Assembly (NCBI RefSeq): GCF_008253865.1
Contig: NZ_CP042331.1
Coordinates: 186,001-250,000 of the forward strand
DNA from: Bosea sp. F3-2
GTDB lineage: Bacteria; Pseudomonadota; Alphaproteobacteria; Rhizobiales; Beijerinckiaceae
Reading direction: 5' to 3'
DNA length: 64,000 nucleotides
Shown: piece after piece, positions 1-8,552 of the stretch
Numbering within the stretch: position 1 is the first letter of the stretch
Layout: every line of letters starts with the position of its first letter
Translations under genes and position numbers: made by a program
Notes under the pieces: model-generated
Seen by the model: the letters and a program-made list of their open reading frames with translations, nothing else
The model's database searches: none
What the model was told of the DNA's origin: nothing

Positions 1-373
1 GCGGCTCGGCCGAAAGCGAGGACAGCGAGGTCACGGTCAGGCCGGTCCGGTCGTCGCCGCGTCCCGTCGTGATGACGGAGACGCCGCCGGCGAGATGGCG
101 CAACGCCGACCGGAACTCGCCACCGACGTCCTTCGGAGGTGGCGAAGCGCTCGCCGGTGGTCGGACGACAGCATGCGAAGCCGGGTGAGTCAGCGAGACG
201 ATCGCCATGGAAACCTCTGACGGGGACTGCGGATCGGGGATGCCGGGCGGGAGAGCTCGACGGGCTGTCGGATGGTTGCGGCGGGCCGGGAGCGCGATGA
301 CGCGGCCGCCTTCTGTTGCGACGGAAAGTTGGCCGTGCGTTCCGGAGCTGCCGTCGGCGTTGGTTCGAGACAT
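1..373 (-). CDS. Flavin reductase family protein, 5' part only (runs off left edge)
   Basis: The minus strand reads open from an ATG at 373 to the window edge, giving about 124 residues. After a poorly conserved 85-90 residue leader comes a stretch typical of the FMN-binding split-barrel flavin reductase N-terminus: FRSALRHLAGGVSVITT, then GLTVTSLSSLSAEPP. Such enzymes reduce FMN or FAD with NAD(P)H, often to supply a partner monooxygenase. A GGAGA ribosome site lies just upstream of the ATG. An in-frame ATG at 208, with AGAGG upstream, is an alternative start that gives a more usual leader length. The catalytic and C-terminal part lies outside the window, so the partner and substrate cannot be told. 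Confidence 0.8.
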   Translation of the reverse strand, partial: MSRTNADGSSGTHGQLSVATEGGRVIALPARRNHPTARRALPPGIPDPQSPSEVSMAIVSLTHPASHAVVRPPASASPPPKDVGGEFRSALRHLAGGVSVITTGRGDDRTGLTVTSLSSLSAEP

Positions 374-882
374 GAGGTCTCCTTCGCCGGAGGGCCGGCG
401 TCGCAGAGAAAACGAGTTCGGAAAGGAAGTCGTCAGGCGCTCAGCGGCGCCGCCGTTCTGTCAGGAACATCGCCTGCGCGGCGGGGATGCAGAATTGACC
501 GTGCATGTCATTGGCATCGCCGGCGTGTCTCCGTGCTTCGGAGCCCACGATTTCATCGTGGTGCTTTTAGCGTTGTTGACGCGGCGCAAGCTGCTCCAGC
601 AAATCCCGCGAAGGAGCGAAACGAATATCGCTCGATACTGTCATTGTTCCTGCGGAGAGGGGCGCGGTCAATGAAACAGCTTTTCAAAGATGAGTTGAGC
701 CGGAGGTGGAAAGCGCCTCGGCAGGAACTCTGGCAGGAGAATCCCGTTCGTCGGCCTGCGCAGCGTCTGACGGGCCGGCTGCTTCAAGCCCGAAGCGCCT
801 CCGATCCGTACGCCTGAAGACCAGGAGGGAGCAGGCCTTCGCCGAGGGCGGCCGGCTCAAATGGTGCCGTCGGGAAAGGCGC
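374..882. other. Gene-poor stretch between flavin reductase and tRNA-Gly
   Basis: About 500 bases with no convincing gene. It should hold the promoter of the leftward flavin reductase gene. Two very short open frames were seen: one of 48 codons (671-817, plus) preceded by GAGAGGGG, and one of 21 codons (441-506, minus) in leader-peptide position. Neither has recognisable similarity, and I do not call them as genes. Confidence 0.5.
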
Positions 883-956
883 TGGAGCGGGTGAAGGGAA
901 TCGAACCCTCGTATTCAGCTTGGAAGGCTGCTGCTCTACCATTGAGCTACACCCGC
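883..956 (-). tRNA. tRNA-Gly (anticodon UCC)
   Basis: Read on the minus strand, this folds as a complete cloverleaf: acceptor GCGGGTG pairing with CACCCGC, a D-arm with GCTC/GAGC, the anticodon loop CTTCCAA (anticodon TCC), a T-arm with GGTTCGATTCC, discriminator T and an encoded CCA at 883-885. It reads GGA/GGG glycine codons. It points the same way as the dehydratase gene to its right. Confidence 0.95.
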
Positions 957-1032
957 GCGGTGGCCAAATTCCCCATCGCACCGGCAGGTGTCAAGGGCCG
1001 CTGCGCCGTTTCACTGCCAGTCTCGCGCCATC

Positions 1033-2061
1033 TCAGAGTTTCGGCCAGGTATCGGACAGGCGATAGCCGGCGGGCCAGGGGTCTTCGGGATCGAGCATGA
1101 GCTGGGATGTGCCGGTGATCCAGGCGCTGCCGGTGATTCGCGGCACGATCGCCGGGGTATCGCCGATGCGCGTCAGGCTCTCGATCTCGCAGTCGAAGCG
1201 GGAGCCGATGATCGAGAGGCCGACGAAGCGCTCACCGACACCCAACTGGCCGCGCGCATGCAGCACGGCCATCCGCGCCGAGCAGCCGGTGCCGGTCGGC
1301 GAGCGGTCGATCTTGCCGGGGCGGATCGCGACGGCACTGCGGCCGGTCAGGGCGCCATCGATGCGCTCGATCGGGGCGGCGAACTGGCAGAAGGAGATAT
1401 GGTCCCAGGCCGTATCGCCGGGATGGCTGAAGCCGAGCTGTTCATTCGCTGCGCGGGTGATCTTCATACCCGTCTCGGCGATCTCGCGGGCTTCGTCGGG
1501 CGCGATCGCGAAGCCGAGGCGCGCCGCGTCGACGATGACGAAGCTGTCCCCGCCATAGGCGATGTCCACGGCGAGCGTGCCGAGGCCGGCGACCTCGATC
1601 GTTGCGTCGAGCCGGGCTGCGAAGGAGGGAACGTTGCGCAGGCTGATCGTCTCTGCTTTGCCGTCGCGGCAGGTGGCGCGGACTTCGATCAGCCCGGCCG
1701 GCGCCTCGAGCACGATGTCGGTGTGCGGCTCCTGCATCGGCAGGATGCCGGTGTCGAGCAGCACGGTCGCGACGCAGATCGTGTTGGAGCCCGACATCGG
1801 CGGTGTGTCGGCCGGCTCCATGATGATCCAGCCCATCTGGGCGCGCGGGTCCTTGGGCGGGACGAGCAGGTTCACATGCCGGAAGACGCCACCGCGCGGT
1901 TCGTTGAGCACGAAGTTCCGCAGCGTCTCGTCGGTGGCGATGAAGCGCGACTGCTCCCAGATCGTCTTGCCCGGCGGCGGCTGTACACCGCCGACGATGA
2001 CATCGCCGACCTCGCCCGCGGCATGGCAGCCGACGACATGGATGATCTTGCTGCTGCGCAT
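1033..2061 (-). CDS. Proline racemase superfamily protein, probable trans-3-hydroxy-L-proline dehydratase
   Basis: A 342-residue cytosolic enzyme covering the full length of the proline racemase/hydroxyproline epimerase superfamily. The two catalytic positions, normally a Cys in M-C-G-H and a Cys in DRSP-C-GTG, are here Ser90 (in PPMSGSNTIC) and Thr256 (in DRSPTGTGCSARMA). In this superfamily a Thr at the second position is known from dehydratases, including human L3HYPDH, which remove water from trans-3-hydroxy-L-proline. Racemases and epimerases keep Cys there. I therefore prefer the dehydratase over a 4-hydroxyproline epimerase. No other hydroxyproline-degradation gene is seen nearby, so the context does not help. 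Confidence 0.8.
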   Translation of the reverse strand: MRSSKIIHVVGCHAAGEVGDVIVGGVQPPPGKTIWEQSRFIATDETLRNFVLNEPRGGVFRHVNLLVPPKDPRAQMGWIIMEPADTPPMSGSNTICVATVLLDTGILPMQEPHTDIVLEAPAGLIEVRATCRDGKAETISLRNVPSFAARLDATIEVAGLGTLAVDIAYGGDSFVIVDAARLGFAIAPDEAREIAETGMKITRAANEQLGFSHPGDTAWDHISFCQFAAPIERIDGALTGRSAVAIRPGKIDRSPTGTGCSARMAVLHARGQLGVGERFVGLSIIGSRFDCEIESLTRIGDTPAIVPRITGSAWITGTSQLMLDPEDPWPAGYRLSDTWPKL

Positions 2062-2116
2062 CGACTGGCTCGGCTCGGATTGCGTGTGCCGGCAACCTAG
2101 CCAGTCCAGGCGCCTT

Positions 2117-4282
2117 TCAGAAGCCGAAGTTGAAGCCGGCCTTCACGATGTCGCCTGCGGTGCGGGCGCGCATGACCGCATATTGGGTCGGGGCGAGCCC
2201 GGTATAGTCCTGCAGCGTCAGCTTCTGATTGCCCAGGTCGTAATGGGTGTAATCCAGCCGGAGCGTCATGCCGGGCAGGATCGCATATTCGACGCCGCCA
2301 CCCAGCGCCCAGCCGCTCGCGATCCCGGATCGCGATGCCGCTACGCCTGAGGTCGTCGCGGGATTGTCCGGTGAGATCGAACCTTTCTGATCGACGAGGC
2401 CATAGGCATAGCCGCCCGTGCCGTAGATCAGGAAGTCGCCGAGCACGAAGCCGGCGCGGGCGCGAACCGTACCCAGCATCGAGACCTCGTTCTCGGCGCG
2501 TGTGGTGAAGCGCGTGCCCGGATTGAGCGAAACGTTATCGCTACCGCCGAGACGCGTCGCGGATATGTCGGTTTCGGCGCCAATCACCACCGCGCCGATC
2601 TGGTAGTTGAAGCCAAACTGCGCGCCGCCGACTGCGCCGGCGCCGTTGGGTGAGAGGCTGCCCGGAATCGCGGTCGGGTTGATCGCGCTCGGCGCGAGAA
2701 CCGTTGGTCCGACGACGGTGGAGGTCGTGGTGACGGTCGTCGTGGTGCCCGGGAACACCACAGTGGCGTCGTTGATGACGGTCGTGATGCTCGGCGTGCT
2801 TGTTGTCGTCGTGGTGGTGGTCGTGGTCGAGGACGAAACCGTCGGCCCCCCGACCGGGCTGCCGACCGTCGTGCGGCCGGTCTGGCTGCCGCCGCCGAGT
2901 GAGCCGCCGACGTAGAAGCCCGTCCAGCGCGGTCGCTCCGGCAACAGGGCCGGGAGAACTGGAACAGGTGGCGGAGTGACCGGCGCCCGACGCGGTGCGC
3001 CGGCGCGGGCGGGCGAGACTGCGCGCGGCGTGTAGTCGGCACGGCGGGTGCGTGGCTGCGGCTGCACGGCGGGGCAGACCGGGCAGGTCTGCGCGACCTG
3101 GACGCGGTTGCGGCTCGGCGCTCTCGCGGCCAGGCGCAGCGACTCGTTGACATGGGTCGAGCCGGGATAGAGCCGCGCGAAGAGCTTGAAGGATTCGGCG
3201 TCGCCGGCGAGCACGGTCTCGGCCCAGGCAGTCTCTTCGGTGCGCTGCGAGAGGATGCGGTACAGCCTCAACGCGTTGGGGTCGTCGGGGTTGGCGTCGA
3301 GGACACTGCGATAGATGTCGCGACGATCCCAGGCGATGGCGGTGCGATAGGCGTCGGCGGGCGACATTGAGCGCAAAGTGGCAGTAGAGGGACGTGCTGC
3401 GGCGGCGAGCGGGATCGTGCCCGGCCCGGCCTGCGGCTGCGGTGAGGCGCCGGCAGGGCGCTGGAAGAAGCTGAAATCGGTGATCAGCGAGGAGGTGTCC
3501 CAGGGAATCTGGACGCCCTTCGTCGCGTCGTAGACGGCGAGGCGGATGCGGCGGAACACCTGCTCGACCGGCAGGCCGGGCTCGCGCGCCTCGCGCAGGA
3601 AGGCGGTGGTGAAGGGGCTGTTGGCCCCGGTTCCGTCGGCTGCGGTCGAGCCCGGCGAAGTGGCGAAGGCGACAAAGGTGCCGCTCCCGGAATCGACGCG
3701 AGCGAGGCCGGCTTCGCTGCGGATGCCTTCATTGGCTCCGTCGACGATCTGCAGCGCCAGGCCGCGCGACAGTTCGAGCGCGGCGAAGGGATTGTCGCGG
3801 CAGGCGTCGAGGATGGCGAACTTGGATTTCGCACCGACGGAATCCAGCCGCCGCAGGATTTCGCTCAGCGAGAGAGATTGGCTGGCGATGTTGCCCGAGC
3901 CTTGCGGGCGAATGTCGGTCGGCAGGATGTAGTTTGCGCCCTCGAGCTGCACGGCGTGGCCGGCATAGTAGACGAGGGCGGTCGCGTCCGGCCCGCCCTG
4001 CCGGACCTTGTCGACGAAGACATCGAGCGCACTGCGCAGGCCGGCCAGCGACAGATCCAGCGCCGGGGTGATGTCGAAGCCTGCATCCTGGAGCATGGCC
4101 CGCGTGGCGTTGGCGTCGTTCAGGGCGTTCGGCAGCTTGGTGACATTGGCATAGGCGCCATTGCCGATGATGAAGGCGAAGCGCTTTTGCGCAAAAGCGG
4201 GTGTCGCGCCGACGCCGAGCGCGGCAAGGGCCACGATCACGATGGCCATCAGGTATGCATAGGCCCGGGCATGCATCCGCAT
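2117..4282 (-). CDS. Secreted metacaspase (peptidase C14) fused to an outer-membrane beta-barrel domain
   Basis: A 721-residue protein. Residues 1-31 form a signal peptide (hydrophobic core, then ATPAFAQ). Residues about 33-270 are a caspase-like domain with His109 in the YYAGHA motif and Cys161 in the DACRDNPF motif, the standard dyad. A Pro/Arg-rich linker and a short Cys-containing stretch follow. From about residue 455 (RWTGFYVGGSLGGG) to the terminal GFNFGF the sequence looks like an Omp25/porin-type beta-barrel ending in an aromatic residue. A run of threonines lies in an apparent surface loop near residues 488-525. Exported caspase homologues are common in Rhizobiales, but the barrel at the C-terminus makes this a possible surface-anchored protease. 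The substrate is unknown. Confidence 0.8.
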   Translation of the reverse strand: MRMHARAYAYLMAIVIVALAALGVGATPAFAQKRFAFIIGNGAYANVTKLPNALNDANATRAMLQDAGFDITPALDLSLAGLRSALDVFVDKVRQGGPDATALVYYAGHAVQLEGANYILPTDIRPQGSGNIASQSLSLSEILRRLDSVGAKSKFAILDACRDNPFAALELSRGLALQIVDGANEGIRSEAGLARVDSGSGTFVAFATSPGSTAADGTGANSPFTTAFLREAREPGLPVEQVFRRIRLAVYDATKGVQIPWDTSSLITDFSFFQRPAGASPQPQAGPGTIPLAAAARPSTATLRSMSPADAYRTAIAWDRRDIYRSVLDANPDDPNALRLYRILSQRTEETAWAETVLAGDAESFKLFARLYPGSTHVNESLRLAARAPSRNRVQVAQTCPVCPAVQPQPRTRRADYTPRAVSPARAGAPRRAPVTPPPVPVLPALLPERPRWTGFYVGGSLGGGSQTGRTTVGSPVGGPTVSSSTTTTTTTTTSTPSITTVINDATVVFPGTTTTVTTTSTVVGPTVLAPSAINPTAIPGSLSPNGAGAVGGAQFGFNYQIGAVVIGAETDISATRLGGSDNVSLNPGTRFTTRAENEVSMLGTVRARAGFVLGDFLIYGTGGYAYGLVDQKGSISPDNPATTSGVAASRSGIASGWALGGGVEYAILPGMTLRLDYTHYDLGNQKLTLQDYTGLAPTQYAVMRARTAGDIVKAGFNFGF

Positions 4283-4651
4283 CTTGCTTCCCCTGCGGCG
4301 CGAGCAAACCGGCTCGCTGGACCTGTCTGGTGTTCGCGACTCGAGATCGCGTCCGCCATAGGATGGAGCGTCTCAGAAGACTGGCCTTCCGGGCAACATC
4401 AAATCGGCATGGAACCGCTGCGGCTCGGGAAGTAGAACGACGGCCTTTTTTTCGATGATTCGCCTTTGCTTAGACTGATGTTCTGAGGTTTTGATTCAGG
4501 CACATTTCGGCGGGTGTGGCCAAATTGCCAGCATAGCCGACCGATCGCTCGACATGCCCGCCGCCGGATGGCTTGGCCGCTCCTTCAAATAGATGAGGCG
4601 CCCGGGAGGCTGCTGGGCTGGAATAGGCCGAATGCAGCCGGGCGGGCGGCC
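4283..4651. promoter_or_regulatory. Divergent intergenic region between metacaspase and methyltransferase genes
   Basis: About 370 bases separating two divergently transcribed genes, so it should carry both promoters. The stretch around 4445-4510 is richer in A/T than its surroundings. I see no clear -35/-10 pair, repeat or RNA gene in it. Confidence 0.35.
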
Positions 4652-6208
4652 ATGACGAGCGCTTCAGCGATCAACCCCTATGATGCGGTGGCCTATCCCG
4701 GCCATTCGTTCTCGCAGACTCATCCGGCGCGGCTGGCGACCATCGCGCATTTCCACGGAATGAGCCCGGCTCTGCCGTCGGGGATGCGCGTGCTCGAACT
4801 CGGCTGCGGGCGCGGCGGCAACCTGATCCCGATGGCAGCGCAATATCCGCAGAGCCATTTCCTCGGCATCGACCTCAGCGGGGATTCGATCCGGCAGGCG
4901 AATGCCAATGCAGCAGAGCTTGGCCTGTCGAATGTCGCGTTCCGGCAGGAGGACATCCTGGAGCTGACGGCCGATCTCGGACGCTTCGACTACATCATCG
5001 TCCATGGCGTGTATTCCTGGGTGCCCGATCCGGTGCGGGAGCGGATCATCGCCCTGTTCGGCGAATTGCTGGCGCCGCAGGGTATCGCCTATGTCAGCTA
5101 CAACGCACTGCCGGGGTGCCGTCTGCGCGATCTCGCGCGGGACGTCATGCTCTACGCGGTCCGCGATATCGACGAGCCGCGCGAGCGGGTGCGCGTGGCG
5201 CGCGCGGCGCTCAAGGACGTGGCTGAAGCGAGCGATCCCGACAGCTATCACGGCGCGGCGCTGCGCCAGCGCCTGAAGCAGATCGACGAGCTTCCGGACA
5301 ATGTCTTCTATCATGACGACCTGAACCCCGGGGCGCGGGCTTTCGCGCTGCACGAAGTCCTCTCCGCCGCCGAGCGGCATGGCCTGCAATTCCTGGCGGA
5401 AGCATCGTTCCCGAACCTGTACGGCGCCGCCAAGGGCGCGGCCCAGCAGCTTCTGGCGCAAATCCCGGTCGAGGAGGCGGCACGGCGCGAGCAGACGCTC
5501 GACCTGCTGATCGGGCGCGCCTTCCGCGAGACGTTGTTCTGCCGGAGCGAGCTGCCCTTGCGGCGGGGCATCCGGGCCGATGCGCTGAGGCCCTATTATC
5601 TCGCGGCCAATGCGCGGCTGGCCCAGCAGGCGGCGGAGGAGGCGAGGCCCGGCGTCGAGCGCTTCGAGTTCGACGAGGGCGTGCGGCTTTCGGTCGACCT
5701 GCCGCTGTGCAAGGCCGCGCTCGGTATCATGAGCGCGATCTGGCCGGCCAGCATCGCCTGGGATGAACTGGTGGCGCGCTCCTGCCGCGCGGTGGCCGGC
5801 GAGCTCAGCCCCGATCTCGATCACGAGGTCGAGCGGCTGGACGAGGCGCTGATCGCGATCTTCAAGGCGGGGCTGCTCGACATCCGGCTGGAGCCGCCGG
5901 CGCTGACAACGGAGATCAGCGAGAAGCCTGCCGCCAGCGACATTGCGCGCTGGCAGGCGTCGAGCGCCTTGGAGGTGACGGATCTGCGCCATCGCACCGT
6001 CCAGCTCGACAGCCTCGTCGTCCGCAAATTCGTCTGCCTGCTCGATGGCTCGCGCGATCAGGGCATGCTGCTCGACGATATGAACGCCTTCCTGGCCGAG
6101 ACCAGGGCGGCAGGCATCGCCGTTGCGAACCTGCCTGAGCGAGCGACGGCGGCGGAGGTGGCGATGCATCTGAAGGATGTCGCCCGCCTCGCCTTGCTGT
6201 GCGCTTGA
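4652..6208 (+). CDS. Class I SAM-dependent methyltransferase with methyltransferase regulatory domain
   Basis: 518 residues from the ATG at 4652. That start is chosen because similarity to the family begins at NPYDAVAYPG, and the open frame upstream of it is unlike protein. The N-terminal third carries the SAM-binding signature VLELGCGRGGNLIPMA and a post-I aspartate in GIDLSG. The middle (about residues 200-310) matches the regulatory domain that typically follows this methyltransferase type. The C-terminal half is a winged-helix-like or unassigned region. The substrate is unknown. The gene is the first of a plus-strand run with the lytic transglycosylase fusion, 65 bases downstream. Confidence 0.8.
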   Translation: MTSASAINPYDAVAYPGHSFSQTHPARLATIAHFHGMSPALPSGMRVLELGCGRGGNLIPMAAQYPQSHFLGIDLSGDSIRQANANAAELGLSNVAFRQEDILELTADLGRFDYIIVHGVYSWVPDPVRERIIALFGELLAPQGIAYVSYNALPGCRLRDLARDVMLYAVRDIDEPRERVRVARAALKDVAEASDPDSYHGAALRQRLKQIDELPDNVFYHDDLNPGARAFALHEVLSAAERHGLQFLAEASFPNLYGAAKGAAQQLLAQIPVEEAARREQTLDLLIGRAFRETLFCRSELPLRRGIRADALRPYYLAANARLAQQAAEEARPGVERFEFDEGVRLSVDLPLCKAALGIMSAIWPASIAWDELVARSCRAVAGELSPDLDHEVERLDEALIAIFKAGLLDIRLEPPALTTEISEKPAASDIARWQASSALEVTDLRHRTVQLDSLVVRKFVCLLDGSRDQGMLLDDMNAFLAETRAAGIAVANLPERATAAEVAMHLKDVARLALLCA

Positions 6209-6273
6209 CGATTGTTGCCTCGCGGCTCGGAGCGTAACCTTGCGCCAGAGGCGATGAGGCGCGGACCGGCAGG

Positions 6274-8031
6274 ATGAGCGAGCGCTTCCGGCAATTCCAG
6301 GCACTGTTTTCCGAAGAGGCCTGCCTCGCCGAGCTGATGCGCCTGCGCCATGGCGGCACGATCATGGCCTGCCCCGCCTGCGGGCGCGGCGCCTCGTTCG
6401 AGATGCGGCCGAAGCTGCGCGGCTTCGCCTGCAATCATTGCCACTACATGATCCATCCCGCCGCCGGCACGCCGATGGAAAGCCGGCGCACGCCGCTGCA
6501 GGTCTGGTTCTTCGCCTTGAAGACTGTCACCGAGCAGCCCGGAAAGGGAGCGGCGGCGGCGGTCGCCCGGGAGGCCAATGTCCCGCAAATGACGGCGCAG
6601 CGGCTCGTCGACGAGCTTTCGGCGCTCAGTGAACGCAGCGATGCTGCCTGGTTCGTGAATCTGCGCCGCTCGGTCGGCAACGGCGCAGGCTCCCCAACGG
6701 GTGAGTTGGTACACGACCAGCCGTCAGCGCCGCAGGCGATTGCCCCGCTTGGGAAGGCGGACTCTGCTGAGGCCGCCGGACCGGTAGCAAAAGCGCAGCC
6801 ATCGGTTTCGGCGCCGGCTTCGGCTGTCGGTTCGCCAGCGCTTGCGGTGAAGAAGCCCGCTTCGCATGCAGAAGAACCCGTACAGGCTCCGGCCCCGAGG
6901 AAGGGTCTTTCCCGAGGCGTGGCGATCGCTGCAGTGGGAGGCGGCATCGCCTGTGTCGCTGCAGCGGTGCTTGGCCTCGCCTATGCGCGCCTGCAGCAGC
7001 AGGAGCGGCCAATGTCGTCGCCGAGCGAAGATGTCGCATCAACCGATGCCCCCGCGCTCAAGGACGGCCCGGCGCGGCCCTCGCTCATCCTGTCCTCGGT
7101 CGAGCAGGATCTGGAGGGCGCCCGGCAGGCGGCTCAGTTTGCGCTCGACAACGATCCGTCGCTGGCCGCGATCAAGCCGCAGGAGGATGCGCCGACGCAG
7201 CAGGTGCCGGTCAATCAGCTGCAGCTGCCGTCCAACATCCTCCTGGTGCCGCCGAAGATGCAGGGCGCGCCGACGGGACCGGTCACGCCCAGCGGCGCCC
7301 CGCAACCGCCGCCGCAGATCTCCAGCGGCGATCCCGACCAGATCCTGACCTTCGGGCCGATCAAGATCCGCCGGCATCTGGTCGACACGATCGTGCGTGC
7401 GAGCAAGATCGTCGGCGCCGATCCGACGCTGCTGATGGCGGTTGCCGACAAGGAATCCTCCTTTTCGACGGCGGTGAAAGCGCAGACGTCATCTGCGACG
7501 GGGCTCTACCAGTTCATCGAGCAGACCTGGCTCGGCGTGATCTACGAATTCGGCGCCAAGCACGGGCTCGTTTCGGAAGCGAAGCTGATCGGGCGCTCCG
7601 GCCGGCAGTTCACTATCTCCGATGGGGCGCAGCGCCAGCGCATCCTCGACATGCGGCGCGAACCCTACATCTCGGCGCTCCTCGCTGCCGAGATGCTGAA
7701 GCGCGATACGCTGCGGCTCGAGCGTGCAATGGGGCGCCATCTCACCGGCGGCGAGATCTACCTGATCCATTTCCTCGGGCCGGACGCGGCGCAGACCTTC
7801 ATCGAGACGATGGAGGAGACGCCGGGGGTCAAGGCGGCGGAGTTGCTGCCGAAGCCGGCCCAGGCCAACCGACCGATCTTCTATGCCGATGCCGGTGGCG
7901 AGACCAAGACGCTCTCGGTTTCCGAGGTTCACAAGAAGTTCAACGACATGATCAAGGTGAGGCTCGATCGCTACAGCGCGGTCAGGCCGACCATGGGGCC
8001 GGGCCTGGCGCGCCCGCAGCCGAAGAAATGA
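6274..8031 (+). CDS. Zinc-ribbon / transmembrane / SLT lytic transglycosylase fusion protein
   Basis: 585 residues with an unusual layout. Residues about 10-120 resemble the N-terminal zinc ribbon and helix-turn-helix of IS1595/ISXO2-type transposases: paired CxxC at 33/36 and 53/56, then a helical region ending LVDELSAL. An Ala/Pro-rich linker leads to one membrane helix at about 214-238. After another Pro-rich stretch, residues about 370-510 form a lytic transglycosylase (SLT) domain with catalytic Glu394 in the ADKESSF motif and the GLYQF motif at 410-414. The expected topology puts the zinc ribbon in the cytoplasm and the murein-cleaving domain in the periplasm. The position beside the ppkA end of the T6SS island suggests, without proving, a role in opening peptidoglycan for the secretion machine. 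Confidence 0.8.
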   Translation: MSERFRQFQALFSEEACLAELMRLRHGGTIMACPACGRGASFEMRPKLRGFACNHCHYMIHPAAGTPMESRRTPLQVWFFALKTVTEQPGKGAAAAVAREANVPQMTAQRLVDELSALSERSDAAWFVNLRRSVGNGAGSPTGELVHDQPSAPQAIAPLGKADSAEAAGPVAKAQPSVSAPASAVGSPALAVKKPASHAEEPVQAPAPRKGLSRGVAIAAVGGGIACVAAAVLGLAYARLQQQERPMSSPSEDVASTDAPALKDGPARPSLILSSVEQDLEGARQAAQFALDNDPSLAAIKPQEDAPTQQVPVNQLQLPSNILLVPPKMQGAPTGPVTPSGAPQPPPQISSGDPDQILTFGPIKIRRHLVDTIVRASKIVGADPTLLMAVADKESSFSTAVKAQTSSATGLYQFIEQTWLGVIYEFGAKHGLVSEAKLIGRSGRQFTISDGAQRQRILDMRREPYISALLAAEMLKRDTLRLERAMGRHLTGGEIYLIHFLGPDAAQTFIETMEETPGVKAAELLPKPAQANRPIFYADAGGETKTLSVSEVHKKFNDMIKVRLDRYSAVRPTMGPGLARPQPKK

Positions 8032-8052
8032 CGAGCTTGGTGCTTTGTCATC

Positions 8053-8098
8053 GCATCGGATTTCTCCGAAAAGTGGATTCCACTTTTCGGTCCGATGC
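8053..8098. repeat. Palindromic intergenic repeat, family A (copy 1)
   Basis: A nested hairpin: outer arms GCATCGGA (8053-8060) and TCCGATGC (8091-8098), inner arms CCGAAAAGTGG (8066-8076) and CCACTTTTCGG (8080-8090) around a three-base loop. Close relatives occur at 22306-22351 and, more diverged, 27648-27692. This is a REP-like dispersed element and may also act as a transcription terminator or RNA stabiliser. Confidence 0.85.
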
Positions 8099-8167
8099 TC
8101 CCGCCGCGTGCGATCCCGCCTGCGGCCATCTCCTCCCGCCTCGGGAGGCATCGAAAGGAGAAAGCTC

Positions 8168-8446
8168 ATGCCGGCGAACCGTTTCGAGCAGGTCGACGAG
8201 CCGCAGGCCGATGCGATCACGCTCAGCCTGAGCGAGCGCGGCGGCGAGGCCTTCGGCCGGGTGCTCTGCCCGGCCGAGCTCGCCGGCGGACATCTCGTCA
8301 ATGATTTCGTCAGCGACGAGCTGTCGGCGAAGGATGCTTTTCGCACCGCCATCCGCCTCGCCAACGAGCTCCGGGCGCCGATCGTCGTCGCGGATGCCGA
8401 CGGCGTCTGGCAGGACGAATGGGGTGTGCTCTACCGGGAGGAGTGA
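8168..8446 (+). CDS. Small conserved-looking hypothetical protein
   Basis: 92 residues beginning MPANRFEQVDEPQADA, with a good ribosome site (AAAGGAG) seven bases before the ATG; this decides the start over the longer open frame upstream. The sequence is acidic, soluble and without signal peptide or membrane helix, and ends VWQDEWGVLYREE. It resembles short DUF-type proteins of Rhizobiales that I cannot name with certainty. It lies between the transglycosylase fusion and the T6SS kinase gene, separated from both by palindromic repeats, so it is probably its own transcription unit. Confidence 0.6.
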   Translation: MPANRFEQVDEPQADAITLSLSERGGEAFGRVLCPAELAGGHLVNDFVSDELSAKDAFRTAIRLANELRAPIVVADADGVWQDEWGVLYREE

Positions 8447-8478
8447 GGCTCTGAGGAACGCCAACCACAACGCGTTGC

Positions 8479-8523
8479 GTCATTCCGGGTCTGCGCTTCG
8501 CTTCGCGGCTTGTCCGGAATGAC
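8479..8523. repeat. Palindromic intergenic repeat, family B (copy 1)
   Basis: Begins GTCATTCCGG and ends with the exact reverse complement CCGGAATGAC, with a short GC-rich hairpin between. Longer copies of the same family occur at 15798-15890 and 20685-20833. It sits in the convergent gap downstream of both the small gene and ppkA, where a bidirectional terminator would be expected. Confidence 0.85.
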
Positions 8524-8552
8524 AGGGAGTTTCGTCGTTCCCGATCTGAAGC

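Noticed and set aside
441..506. 21-codon minus-strand frame as a leader peptide for the flavin reductase
   Set aside because: No ribosome site and no attenuator structure; too short to support.
671..817. 48-codon plus-strand frame starting MKQLFKDELSRRWK
   Set aside because: It has a fair ribosome site but no similarity, and the composition drifts to low complexity; not enough to call.
784..981. 65-codon minus-strand frame with CSSMVEQQPSKLNTRVRF
   Set aside because: It is the tRNA-Gly gene read as protein, a well-known artefact.
988..2100. 370-codon plus-strand frame over the dehydratase gene
   Set aside because: An antisense shadow; the minus-strand product is a clear family member.
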